DNA of 64,000 nucleotides from Lytechinus variegatus (Eukaryota > Echinodermata > Echinoidea > Temnopleuroida > Toxopneustidae). The position numbers and the translations under genes are program-made. Position 1 is the stretch's first letter, and the number at the start of each line of letters is the position of its first letter. Positions 25,650 to 47,100 of this stretch are shown piece by piece. Location: assembly GCF_018143015.1 (NCBI RefSeq), contig NC_054741.1:67835754-67899753 (forward strand), read 5' to 3'. Below the pieces are notes generated by a model that did not search any database, was not told where the DNA came from, and worked only from the letters and a program-made list of their open reading frames with translations.

Positions 25650-26325
25650 AAAAACTGCAGTGTTAAAACTGACTCTAATTGGTGTTAATAGAGGACCACA
25701 CCCTGAGGTGTTATAAAATTACACCCTAGAGATTAAAGGAAACCAAAACCCAAGGAGAGAAGTAATCTTATTGGAAAGAGTAAAATGAGAGGAACAATTT
25801 AAAAAAAAGTTTCATCAAATTTTCAGATTTTCCTCATTATCTTTCAAATTGCATCTTGCATCCTTTTGAGCGGCACAACATATGTCATGGGATAATATAA
25901 TCCACACCATATATGTCAAGGTCAGGAGGAGATAATGTAAAATATGATAAATAAAGGGGAAAATCTGAAAATATGCGTACAAAACAAATGGAGTGTTGTC
26001 CACAAAATCAGCCATTTTGAAGCATGTTTGCCAATTTGAGGATTCACATAGTAAGTACAAGACTTTGATCATCCATAACTTGCTTAATTCATAACTGATT
26101 TTGATGAAACTTTTTTTAAATTGTTCCTCTCATTTTACTCTTTCCAATATTAGATTGCTTCTCTTCTTGGGTTTTGGTTTCCTTTAAACATAACACCAAA
26201 GAGTGTAAATGTACCAACAAAAGGTGTTGTAATAACACCTATAGTTGTAAAATTTACCACTCGGTGTGAAATAACTTGTGTGATCCTCTATGTACACCGG
26301 TTAACACCACAGTTTTTGCTGTGCA
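25650..26325. mobile_element. Outer GTGTTAA-type inverted-repeat element
   Basis: The left arm contains AAAACTGCAGTGTTAAAAC, GGTGTTAATAGAGGACCACA and ACACCCT. The right arm read in reverse gives AAAACTGTGGTGTTAACC, GGTGTACATAGAGGATCACA and ACACCGAGTGG. The arms are therefore imperfect inverted repeats of about 80 bp. A second element (25737-26183) is inserted between them. Exact ends were not fixed. Confidence 0.65.
25737..26183. mobile_element. TTAA-flanked element nested in the outer one (447 bp)
   Basis: TTAA lies at 25733-25736 and 26184-26187. The left end AGGAAACCAAAACCCAAG is the reverse complement of the right end CTTGGGTTTTGGTTTCCT. The inverted arms extend about 85 bp and include GAGTAAAATGAGAGGAACAA and AAGTTTCATCAAA. 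Inside is an 85-codon minus-strand frame with no recognised domain. Confidence 0.88.
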
Positions 26326-27529
26326 GTAATTGTAACAACAAAATGTATAAACTACAAATTCTGGAACATGACGGTATTGGATATATCCGTCAATCAAATA
26401 ATTTGCATATATCCGTCAATCAAATAATTTGCAAAAACCTGAAGCAAACAATAATCTACCTTAATTTTAACATATCCTACATTATTTACCATACTAGAAA
26501 CCAACTTTACAATAAAGCCCCCCCCCCCGGCCCCCACAAACAAAATTCTTGGATTTTTTTTCCCAGAACCATTTCATGTGTTAAGTCTTTTAATACCCCC
26601 TTTTAGCAGAATGTTTTGTTTGTGTGGTATAACCTTGAACTGATTGCAGTGATGCGTAACACAATAAAGCTTAGCGATGAATGGCAACTGATATGAAAGA
26701 ATGCTTTTATGTTTGGTTCCTGGTCAGTATTTTTCGGAACCAATGTGTGTGTAACATTGATCTTGATTAGTCAGTCCATGTAGCGATTAATCGCTAATCC
26801 CGCTAATCTCTGCTATGTGTCTTGTCTGATAATCTACCCCACAACAAGTCTCTTTAACTTTTTGAGAAAATGGCTAGGTCTCTTTATATATCATTCCTGA
26901 CCGAGGTAAAAGTTATTGATGATAATATTTGAGAGTGATTTGACTAATTATCTACTTTCAATAAGCACTCGATTCTTCATTTATTAGAGTATTATGCTTC
27001 TTATTGTCTTGTCCAATTTTAAACCTGCGCATTATACCCGTCTTCTAAAAAAGCTCAAACTCTTAATTTTATTTTTCCCGATCAGAGTACAAGTAGCTCA
27101 TTTTTTTTCAACAAAAAAAGAAAATCATTTTAATCAATCAATCAATAAATCAATTTGAAGAAATATTTGAAATATTCTTAGAAGAAATAAAATGGAGAAC
27201 AAATATCAAAAAAATATTTTTTGGAAAAATTGCAAAAAGAAGATTAAAAAAATCAATTTAGGCAGTATGTTTGCTTACTTTTGAACATGTATCTAAAATT
27301 ATTTCTTGCTATAATTACATGCACATAATGTTGTCAAATTATTTAGGTTGAATTCTAATGTAAATCATGCTGTTTTTTTTTGTTGTTGTTCAATGTACAG
27401 TGACGATGTAAATGAGAACATACAAAAAAAAGATTAGTAGTAACAAAGCTCATTTTTCCATCATTGTGTTGCTTCCCTCTACGTTCGATATTCGAGTAAG
27501 TACGTAGCTAGAGCTCGACGTAAGATTTT
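26326..27529. other. Region upstream of MEAF6, including its 5' leader
   Basis: No other gene recognised. A 24 bp tandem duplication (ATATATCCGTCAATCAAATA) lies at about 26378-26430. The last ~60 bases before the MEAF6 start codon form the likely 5' leader. No TATA box was seen at a sensible distance, as is usual for housekeeping chromatin genes. Confidence 0.5.
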
Positions 27530-36586
<9,057 letters not shown>

Positions 36587-37209
36587 TTCCATGGCTTGCT
36601 CCTCTCTTCTGCATCATCTACATTTTAAGATACAGGGTCGTATCTGTAGGAGCCATTTTCTCAACCCATGGGGACGAAGAATATTAACTCTTGTTACTGT
36701 GACATGTCTATTAGAAGCTAATGGAACAGGCGTCAATCCTTTAATGTTTTAACCATTGAAGAAAATGACTTATTTGAAGACTTGTGTGATCAGCTTTTAT
36801 CCTGTAAACTGGCAACAGTTTTTCTTTCTTTGCTACTTTCATATGAATAATAGTTGTGGTAAAATGGAAAAGATCACTGGCAGCCATCATATTCTTTTTA
36901 GGATATTTCAGAATAGAAATGGTCCACTGTATTAGATTGCTATTCCATCGACAAAAAATAACAAATAACAGTTGTAGCTGTTGGTACTTTGTCCCATACA
37001 TGCTAATCTGTGTGTAGTGCATGCGTCCTATGAAAGAATTATTGTCAGTTTGATATTTGGCAATTCCATTGCTTCTCAAATTTTTCAAATACCAGTTCTT
37101 ACTTGTAGGTGTGTTATAAATAGCCTTTCACACTCACGCAGAAGTATTATCCTCAATTATTCAAATTCACAACAAAATTCAAATTTATCTTTTGATTTTA
37201 CATTTTAGA

Positions 37210-37215
37210 AATAAA
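37210..37215 (+). promoter_or_regulatory. MEAF6: Candidate polyadenylation signal of MEAF6
   Basis: AATAAA, about 620 bases after the MEAF6 stop codon. It is the first plus-strand AATAAA found after the stop; transcripts would be needed to prove its use. Confidence 0.5.
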
Positions 37216-37311
37216 TGCTTATTGATGAAGTCAAAGTTATCAATTTTAAGAAATCAGTGAATTTTTAAAACTAAACATTTTGTGCATTTGACAAAATTAG
37301 ATGTGCATTAA

Positions 37312-37472
37312 CCCTAAAACGACCAGATGTTTTGCATACCGGTAATATGTTAACAATATGAATAGCTCAAGTTTGCACATCTGTCAAGACCAAATTTCAT
37401 GTCCACTTGCACGGGATACATGCCAATTTGGGTGGGGAGTTCGTTCAGCCCAACCATACTGCTCGTAAATGG
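37312..37472. mobile_element. Short degenerate TTAA element related to the ~750 bp family
   Basis: TTAA lies at 37308-37311 and 37473-37476. Left end CCCTAAAACGACCAG, right end read in reverse CCATTTACGAGCAG. The interior retains AGACCAAATTTCATGTCCAC and TTGCACGGGAT, similar to the right third of the ~750 bp elements. It appears to be an internally deleted relative. Confidence 0.6.
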
Positions 37473-38165
37473 TTAAAGTGGAATGTGTTAAAAATTCTTT
37501 GAAGGTTTTGCATTATTTTTAGGTTGCTTGCATCAAAAGTTAATGTGCTATTAAAACAAAAACAACTGACAAAGTGTGGTCATTTTATCTTGGCTATCCA
37601 GGAAATGAGAGTAGACTACAGTGATAACATAAATGTAAATATTTCTTTCTTTGTAAAGTTGTACATACATGTACATGTAGTAAGAAATTGTAGATAATGT
37701 AAAGTGATATGTATTATTTTGTACAGAGTTTAATATGTAGCGCCTACCTTAAAAATACTATGGTAAAGTACAATGGTTGCTGATCAATCGCAAAATTTAA
37801 TATTCCAATCGTGATTTAAAAACACATGCACGTTTTGTTCCAAACACTGACCAGAACCCTGTAACATGAAACTCAGTGATTGGTCATTTAGCTGAATTTT
37901 CTGATTGGTTGTACACAATAATTAATGCAATTGATGTTAGAAATAAGCCCTGAAACCATTCAGAAGTGTTCTGTCATATTACCTGTTGCATACATTGTGT
38001 TTCTGGGCCCTACTCATGAATGTTTTTTTTCAAACTAATGGGTGTTTCTGTTGTGGCAAACTAGTGATGATGCATTTCATTCATTAGTGGATAGAATGAA
38101 ATACATTGCATAATCATATGTACATATTTTAGGCTAACTTCGGCCTCTTATTTGACATCAGTTAA

Positions 38166-38908
38166 CCCTATCTAGGCCGGGGTATTTTGGGAGTTCATAT
38201 GGCTGGGGGCTAAGATCTCGGCCGTCGACCGCGCGATTGCGCCGAAAATTGGCACGCGGTTTGCCTGGGACATAATCTACAAGATTGTATAGTCATTTAT
38301 TTCATGCGAATCGCTATTAAGTGATTATGCTAATTTATGCGTAATTAGTATGCGAAATCATACTTTTTCCTCTAACTCCCTAAATAAAGCTCCAAATGTA
38401 CTAATTTTTGGTATAGAAACTCTTTGTGGTGTTCCTAACAATTGTACATGAAGAAAATTGCGATATCAAATTATTTTCTTATGTATTTTATTGTTTTTTG
38501 CAATTTCTTATGTATTTCTTTGTTTTTGACCTTTTGTTTTTCATTGTTTTTTCAATGAAATTTGTTGGGGACTCTTCTGTGATCATAAAAAGCATAAAAT
38601 AAATACATTTAGACCAGCAAAACTAAAAATAATCATACATTTATGAATTTTGGTTGAAAACACAATTTGCATTGACTTTGTACACAAAATCACGTTTTTG
38701 AGCAATTTTCGGTCTGACATGCACTTATATAATGTTGCGTAATTTCGGAACCAGGTACCCGGGTGACGCAAAGTTGGTCTCAAAAGTTGCGCAAGACTTG
38801 AAAGTAAAAAGTCAGCGAGCGGCGCGGTCAAAAAATTTCGCACGGCGAAAATATTGCGCGATTTGTTGAGGGGGGGGGCCTCCGAGGCCCCCCCCGGCCT
38901 AGATAGGG
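38166..38908. mobile_element. TTAA-type ~750 bp element, copy 3
   Basis: TTAA flanks both sides (38162-38165, 38909-38912). The ends CCCTATCTAGGCCGGGG are perfectly inverted over 17 bp, the best preserved pair of the three copies. It has the CpG-rich block CTCGGCCGTCGACCGCGCGA near the left end and GTTGCGTAATTTCGGAAC near the right, as in copies 1 and 2. A 110-codon minus-strand frame covers the right half but has no transposase motif. Confidence 0.9.
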
Positions 38909-38912
38909 TTAA

Positions 38913-40271
38913 CATTATTAACAGTCCAATATTTCAGGGGTATTGATATGCATTTTAAATATCATTTTTTATTGAAAATCAATCTCAGTCTCATTTGAAT
39001 AAAATGCAGTCACCTTTACTAATAATAATAATAATGAAACGTTTTTGTATAGCGCAAAATACATAAGCAAAGTTGCATGTCTCTAAGCGCTTTTTACAAA
39101 AGGAATGGAGATGAAGGGGAGAGCACTGGGTTCTTACATTAATTGTTTACAAAATGGTGAATAAATGTGTTTTCAAGCTATTTCTAAACTTTTCGTATGG
39201 TTGTATATTTCTAAGATATTCTGGCAGATTATTCCATAAGAATTTGCTTGTTACTGCCCAACATTTAAGCAAAAACAATATTAGGCCAAAATGAATTCTG
39301 AGTTTTTAAATTGCAGGTTGTATGCTTCAAAGCAGATAGTAACTTTGGCCAGGATTTAAAATAAAAATCATTGATTCTATCATAATTGCTATCCTTTATG
39401 TCAGAGAGGAATGGCAAGTGCTTTAAGATATTCTCCTCAGTAAATTATGATTATATGAGTGTTGATAATTTATGAAGTGTGCATTAATTTTAATGGAATA
39501 AAATGTTTAAACAATAGCATTTGCAGAAAATAAGATCTCATTTCCTGTTGTGTTATGTTGTAAGCAGAATCAATTCAAAGTTTGTAAGTTTTAATAGTAA
39601 AGATTGTTTTTAATTTACATTTTTACATTAGGTTAACTTGCTACTTCTGATCCGGGCTGATATTCACATACTAAATGATGATTCATCAAGATCAGTAATT
39701 TGGGTTTGCTATTTGTGCACTGCACAAGAGAAGTAAATCTGAAACTTTCTACCCAATCCAGAGGCGCCAGTGAGGTGGGAGGGGTGACATTGTCACCAAA
39801 AAATGGACACCATGCCAGTACATGGGTTTTCAAAATGGACCCGAAACAAGTAACCATCCTTTAATATATGGTGTATCCCAACCGATGTATCATGTTTTCC
39901 CCACCCTAATAACTCAAATATTAAATTTTCATAATTTGGTGAAATGTATACCCTCTAACATTTCCATGACATATACTCTTGAGACAACTGCTCATACAGA
40001 AAATTCACTTATTAAACCAAACATAAACCCGAACTTACACCCAACTCTCGCCTTAAACTTTAAGTGATAATTCCTCTTGGTTCTGATTTTAAAAACTCAT
40101 TTTGGATCTTGAAAATGGGCTAAACATTACGCTTCTAGTGTAAAAATACAATCCCCAAAGTGGTGTCCACTTTGTAATGGCAATATGGTATAAAAAGTAC
40201 ATATAAAGGCTAAGAATTCTAGATATATGTTGTTACATAAAAAGTAATTGTTGTTACATATCAAACAATTA
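38913..40271. other. Non-coding stretch between elements
   Basis: Contains an (ATA)n run followed by TATAGCGC and later TCTAAGCGCTTTTTACAAA (39018-39100), a widespread kind of animal dispersed repeat, and a G-rich block near 39760-39850 with GGACACCATGCCAGTACATG that resembles the edges of the element at 30033. No gene recognised. Confidence 0.5.
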
Positions 40272-40275
40272 TTAA

Positions 40276-40738
40276 AGGGGAAGTTCACCCTGACAAAAAA
40301 ATTGTGAAAATAGCAGAAATAAAAATAATTAAAATATTGGTGAAGGCTTGAGGAAAATCCATCAAAAAAATGAAATTATTAGAATTTTAATTATTTGATT
40401 TGTGACGTCATATACAAGCAGCTGCCCCATGTTATGTAATATAAAATGCATAAATTTCATAGTGTTAATGGTTATTGACCAATTTCTTATTGAAGCGGTG
40501 TGAAATGATTTGTCTATTGATATGCTGAAGGTACAATAAAAACTTTCAAATTTTCTGAGGAAATTACATTTCATTGATTTTCTATCATACGATAAGTGGG
40601 AAAGCTGCTTGCATATGACGTCATAATCCAAAGATTAAAACCTAATTTATTCTTTTGATAGATTTTCCTCAAAACTTCAGTATTTAAAAAATATTTTTCT
40701 GTTTTACAATAAACTTTTTGTCAGGGTGAACTTCCCCT
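40276..40738. mobile_element. TTAA-flanked 463 bp element
   Basis: TTAA lies at 40272-40275 and 40739-40742. The left end AGGGGAAGTTCACCCTGACA is perfectly matched in reverse at the right end (TGTCAGGGTGAACTTCCCCT). The interior is AT-rich and partly self-complementary (GACGTCATA / TATGACGTCA). An 89-codon minus-strand frame inside has no recognised motif. Confidence 0.92.
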
Positions 40739-40742
40739 TTAA

Positions 40743-43700
40743 AATCAGGAGGAAGGCCATATCATGATGGCTGCCTGAACCAGTCTATGAAATTATCTAA
40801 TTACCTTATTTTGGGGGAAGTCCACTAATGCATGTCAACAGGAAATGGTAAAACTTGATTAAGGTGTAGGTGACGTCTCCCCCAAAACATACAGATCATA
40901 TGGAATGCCATTTTGACTAAATTCAAATACAGAATATCATGCCAAATCTGAAAATCATGCAATGTAGTTAGGAAGGTACCAAATTCAATGATCTTGGTGA
41001 AGATCCTTTGACCAGTATTCAAAATACACCATTCCAATTTTTCTGGGACATACAATTTATGGTATGTTAAATGTTATAAATACTATACTTATCAAGGGAC
41101 TGTTATCATTCTGGAATGGTAACAATTGCTCCAAAGGAAAATCTGCACATTAAGCTAAACCTAATCTAACCTCCAAAACTAAATAAACCCTAATAATTTT
41201 CTTTACATTATTCTGAATCAAAAATCTTTATTACAACTCTAACCCTATGCCATCTTGAGATATCAAGAATGGAGCTAATGTCGCTGGAGCAAATGTGTCA
41301 CCCTAAAATGAGGATCACCATTTCAAGTGAAGGGGCATTTGATTTATTCTGTGGGTCATCTATTCTATATAATTACATCATGAATAGTGGTTAAAGCTAT
41401 CAAATCTGGACACTCAAGTTGGAAAAAAGATATCTCTTCAGATTGAATACTAATACCGATATAAAAAGAAGAAATATGGGTATTTCACTAGCAAGGTTGA
41501 TACACTCCTTATTTTGTTACAAAACTAGGTAGTCAAAAGCTCTTATTGGCACTAAGTTCCCTGTCCTTGCTTTGCTGAATATGAAAAAAGATTATTTTCA
41601 AACATCCTTTCTTATAAACTTGCAAAGAGGTGCCTGGTTTTAAGGTATATCCAGGCCCCATTTTCACAAAGAATTGTGACTGATCTGATCAACATGAACT
41701 ATGGAATCGATAGATCGATCTTAATTCATGTAGGAAAGTTACACCTTCTTTTACAAATAAAGTGAATGATTAATTCAAGAATATTCAACAATCGAGACTT
41801 GAAAATATTTTGGACAGACATGCATTCTATATGTTGGAGTTACTATCATTCCATAGATGTGATTGTTCTGATCAGTTGCAACTCTGTAAAACAGTGCACT
41901 GCGTACACTAAACAAAACAAGCACAAATATTTTGATATGCCTCAGCCTAGATTTATTTGAGTTCATCGGTTCAACACATGAAAGCAATGGATAATATCGA
42001 GCTATTTCATTTTATATCTCTATTATACTGTATTTCAACAAACAGTCCACAAATAAATTTGAAGGAACAGTGGAAAAATAATCTACACACCATCAAATAT
42101 ACCTCTTTTTTATATCAGTAGTATGCTTGCTCCTCTTTTTCTTTAATCACATGCTCACTATAAAACCAAAAACATTTCAAGAGAAATACAATGGAGTCTA
42201 GATAGAGGTAACAAGCTTATAAACATTCATTTTAGATGTCCTGGCAGTGGAATTAAGATTCCAATAAGAAAAAAACTTCATGAAGTCTCTACATATAACT
42301 ATCAAACTTTAATGGATAATGAATTGAACTTAGACCACAAACATTGTTCCATGAACCAGTTTCTTTTAAAGAAATTTAATAGACAATATTTTCTTTGTAT
42401 AAAAATATTCAAATACTAAAGACAAGATGAAAACATATTTCAAAATCAAAGTACTGAAATTATCAATATCTTTTAGAAATTGAGCATAATAGTGATCGTA
42501 TTACAAATAATTGCAATATCAAATAAACTTGACCAATGATATGAACCAGCATTTTGTAATATCTGGGCAAAAGTCTTAAAACTTTCTCCAGCATTAACCA
42601 TCTTTATTTTTGGTTTCAATACATGAAAAATGTTGATTTTGAAATTCATGAATTAAATTATTAATGAGTCCAATATTGTGATTTTTTTGACAAAATATTT
42701 GATTTACTATTTGAGTGTGTTTAAGACATATCATATTTTAAATCCTGCTATCAAAATAATAAAGAGTGAAATTTCCATTTTTTTTCAATAAAGCAAAACC
42801 AATTGGGAGAAAAATCCATATCTTATAAAAATATATAGTAGCAACATACTGATAATGAATCTATGTTTGAGAAAATAAATGAAGATTATAAATCTGTGTT
42901 CAAGAATAGATGTATATATATATATTTCAGCATCACCAAGTCTATGCACCAGAGTTTTAGATGTTTGTCATTACTAAATAAAAGCTTATATTCATTACTT
43001 GGCTTGGGGCATGGCTTTTCAAATTCTAAGAGCATTGTCATAGAGATACTCCAGTTTGTTAGTATGAAACTTTTGCCTATAATCGCTTTAAGAGCAATTA
43101 GATTGTGTTTGAACTTAACAAAAATTACATATTAAAAGGCTGTCTGACTGTGAAGAATTTATCCTCTCAGAACCAAATTGATTTAATTTGAAGCTTTGTG
43201 AAGCTTTGTTTAGTCAGCAAAACAGCAATGTCATGAAAACACAGAACCTTCAATATTTCTTACAATGAACCAAATATATAAATCAAAATAACATAATTCT
43301 ACAATTTCATGCACAGACATCAAGTGAAATTTCTGGTATGCTGTCTAATGTTAATATGGTTCACACCAAACTTCACGATCTTCACGCTTTTTCCATCATT
43401 TGAATGGTTTATGTCACATAGAACAGCATAATCCAAAAATTATTGATAGCTACGATTACACACAGTGATTTCATATAGCCAAATGGTACATGTACATGTA
43501 TGCTTCCCGCCACCAAATGAATTCAATCGATAAATACAACAAGACAAACATATAGTTTCATCAGAATATGTTCATGTTATATATTTTAGTTTACCCTTTC
43601 ATGCTAGGAGGAGCATTCCCTTAAAGTAGATTACATGTCAATGTATATATTGCTTTATCTAACTGGCAAATAAATGTCAATTACCAGCTTATATACTAAT

Positions 43701-44177
43701 ACAAAATTACTTCGATTCAAAATACATTTTATCAAGTTAGAAAGAATGCCTATATCTACATACATTTGTGCAATTCATAATGTAACACATACTCAATTCT
43801 ACCACACACAAAGGGGGAAAATTGCGCAAATTTGAACCAAATGTTGTGTTAGAGGTGAGATATAACATGGTTTATTCTACAAGGTGATGATTACATCCGA
43901 TACCCAAATGAAATAAATACATGTTATATCCATATGTATGTATTTAAATGAGATTTCATAAATTACTTAAATCAGGAGGTACATGCTATCATATGCCACA
44001 CAAATCACATGAAAAATCCAGTTAAATACTAAATTGACAGCGTAGGGATTCTATTTCACCACAATCACACCTTAACTTTTGACCCGTTAAATATAATCAT
44101 AAACCATGGTAGTCTGTTGTATCGCAATGTTAACCAGATATTTTGATGGAAGATTTCGTGTAAGCGCAAATGACATT
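40743..44177. other. AT-rich intergenic region and probable aldolase 3' untranslated sequence
   Basis: No gene recognised. The right part should hold the aldolase 3' untranslated region on the minus strand; TTTATT (AATAAA on the minus strand) occurs at about 43871, some 300 bases beyond the stop, and is a candidate polyadenylation signal. Short open frames (41766-41960, 42863-43135) have no motif. Confidence 0.5.
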
Positions 44178-47100
44178 TTAGTATGCATGATCTTTGACGA
44201 AGAGAGACTGCGAGGCGGCTCCAGCTGCTTCCTCACCTGTATACTTGCCAATGGAAGCTAGGCCGTTACACTAGAAAATACAACCAAAACAGAAATGAAT
44301 TTGGGAATAAAGAGAGATAAACAGTAACTATGATTTTAGCAAATATGGTTCATAAAACATTTTCTTGATAGCTGAATTCCATATTGCACATTTGGTAATT
44401 GACTGCTATAACAGGATGGTGAGATCCAGGCAAAAAGTAATTTTTCATTTTGTTCATACTTATAATAATAGGCATTTATATAGTGCCATATGTCTAGAAA
44501 TATTCTATTCCGAGGAGCAATGTTATTATTATTATTACCCCAGCTTTAGCTCGAGCTGCCTTTCAGCGCTCATGCTTTCAAGGAATTAAGCCTGCCGGGT
44601 ACCCATTGCAGTAAATGGGAATTTCCAGGGGCTACTTTTTCAATTTCCAGGGCTCTGTTGAGCATTTCAGGGGCACCTCAGTCCCCTCATACTTATTTTT
44701 CCCAGATGAGGTACTATCATCCTTCATGAACAATTGTTAAACACATGATACCTTCACAAACCACTTTTTCCTGAGCCAAGATGGACATATAGAACAGAAA
44801 AGATAGAAGAAAGTCAGAGTACATAGTCTAATTCTCTATGTAGGACCTTCCCAAATTCTGTTTCCTAGTTAATTTGAACATTTGTAATGCTCTCAAAATG
44901 GTGAGACAAGATATGCCCCAGTGATATTTTCTTGCTGAAAAAAGAATGAACACCTGGAGTAGGATTCAACCCCATAGTTGACTGAAAACAGTCACAACCA
45001 TTAGACCACGTAACCCTTGAACAAAACTTACCTTTGCTCTGTGCATAAGGGTTTCCTGTCCCTTTTTGACGTTCTCTGGTTTACCACCCCAGGCTTGGAG
45101 AACACTGGCCTGCAGAGCCCGCCCATAGGAGAAGGTCAGGCTCCATGGCTTCTTGCCTTGGTACGTGTTGATAGCATTGAGATGGATGGTAGCATCCGTT
45201 TCAGACTGTCCACCAGACAGGAATGTGATACCTACAAGAGTAACCAGAGACCATTTCATAAAGCTGTTCGTAAAATTATGACTGACTTTTCAAACGACTT
45301 GAGTAGGACAAGCAAGATGGTTGTGTTAATTGCATGAGGTAAAGTTTAAATATTGAGATTTTTACTAGTATTACTATTAAACAACATTTGAAGGATGTTA
45401 CATGTACCAAATGGCACAGTGTTGGTGTTCAATTATTTGTAGCAAAAAAGTCAAATATGATTTTAATGTCCAGATTATCAGTAAGGTCATGTATCACTCC
45501 ACAAACTTTACAAACAGCTTCATAAAACAGCTCCACATTTTAGAGTAATGTTGAAAGCCTTTAGTTCCATCACAGTGATGATTCTAAAACAGAAACCCTT
45601 ACACAATTGGGTAAGAGTTGGGGACGAGTATGGCGTGCAACTACCACTTCCACTGGTTAGTTGACATTATTTAGACTATGACATCACACTTCCAGATGGG
45701 GAAATTCATGAAAGGGTGTTGCCACAATTGTTTTTCAATGCAAGTCAGAAAATAAAAAAAAATGTTGCTGTTTTTCAGTCCAAAAGTTTGTGAAAATCAG
45801 ACCATCCCAGTTTATACAGCATAATTAATTGTTCATCATTCTCTATAGACTAAAGATACCATTCCATAAAGACCACTGCATTTTGCCTCTCTTGAGCAGT
45901 CTCTATACAGTTTCAATGAATTTCTAGGAGCAGCTACACATGGTTCAGATTAAACTACAACCTCAGCTTCAAAAGTGTACTTTCTTATATTCAGCTTATC
46001 GAGCATTGTTTCTTATAGGAGTATGTAATGAAAAAAGAGCCAGTTAATAAAGGTCATCTGTCTTTTTAAACCAGTTTGGTAATCATTTCCCACAAGTTTG
46101 CCTGACATTAATTACCTGGGACAGCGGCAGGAACAGTTCGGTTCAGAGCGGTAACTGTTGCCTGGGCCACCTGTTCTGGGGTGTACTTGACAGCGCATGC
46201 CTGACCAGCTGTCACCATGTTGGGTTTCAAGAGTGTGCCTTCAAGGAATACATGGTGGTCACTAAGGGCCTTGTATGTAGCAGCAAGAACCTGGTTATCG
46301 TTCAAAACAAATCCAAGACAGAAATTATGGTACACACTATGAAAAAAAAACGACTTCAGAGCAAACGGTAAACAAATTATACTAGAGCATAACTTAGAAT
46401 GGACCAAGAACAACCCCATCAGTATGGTGAGCCGACTGAGCCCCTTAAGAGCCAAAATGCTACAACCACTGTGAACAACACTAGCATATTACCTGGAGTT
46501 TCACCAAGGATGCAACATTTCATCAGCATAGTCTTACAGTAAATTCCCAGAAGAATGATAGATTTTTCCCCTATTCTTTACAACATTCAAATGTTGGTCA
46601 AGAAAAAAAATATGTTATACAGTATACCTCAGAAAATCCTATTCTCAGGTAAAGATAATTAATGGCCATCATAACTCTTTACAACCAAAATTTACATTTT
46701 AATGAATGTATACACGTATACATGTCAAGATTATATCCAAATGCACTGTTGCCTGTGGCAGAATAATCACAATTTTAGAGTCCTTTTAGTTCAATTGCTA
46801 CTTCATACCTTGTTGGTGAAAGACCAAATAGTATGCCCCATAAAAGAAACACCCATAGGTTTAAATAGCTGCTAAGCAAACAAATCTGTTGCAATTCAGC
46901 TAGCTTTTTATTGAATGTGTGTACCAAGGTCTGTACAGGTTAGTGAGTTCAAGGTAAACAAACAATTCGAACAAAAAATATCTCTATTTCAAAACTATCC
47001 AACTGTGCAATAAAATATCACACACACAAACAATGAATCATCATTTATTTTAAAAATTGGTTTATAATGCAAATATAAGGTTTTTATCTTGGAAACATGG

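Noticed and set aside
38583-38915. 110-codon frame as a transposase
   Set aside because: It lies wholly within a ~750 bp element, its N-terminus is the translated G/C-rich terminal repeat, and it lacks any catalytic motif; the other two copies do not keep it.
46108-46455. Single-exon peptide beginning MALKGLSRL upstream of aldolase exon 5
   Set aside because: The part upstream of 46290 is intron read-through; the acceptor before VLAATYK and the phase fit the spliced gene.
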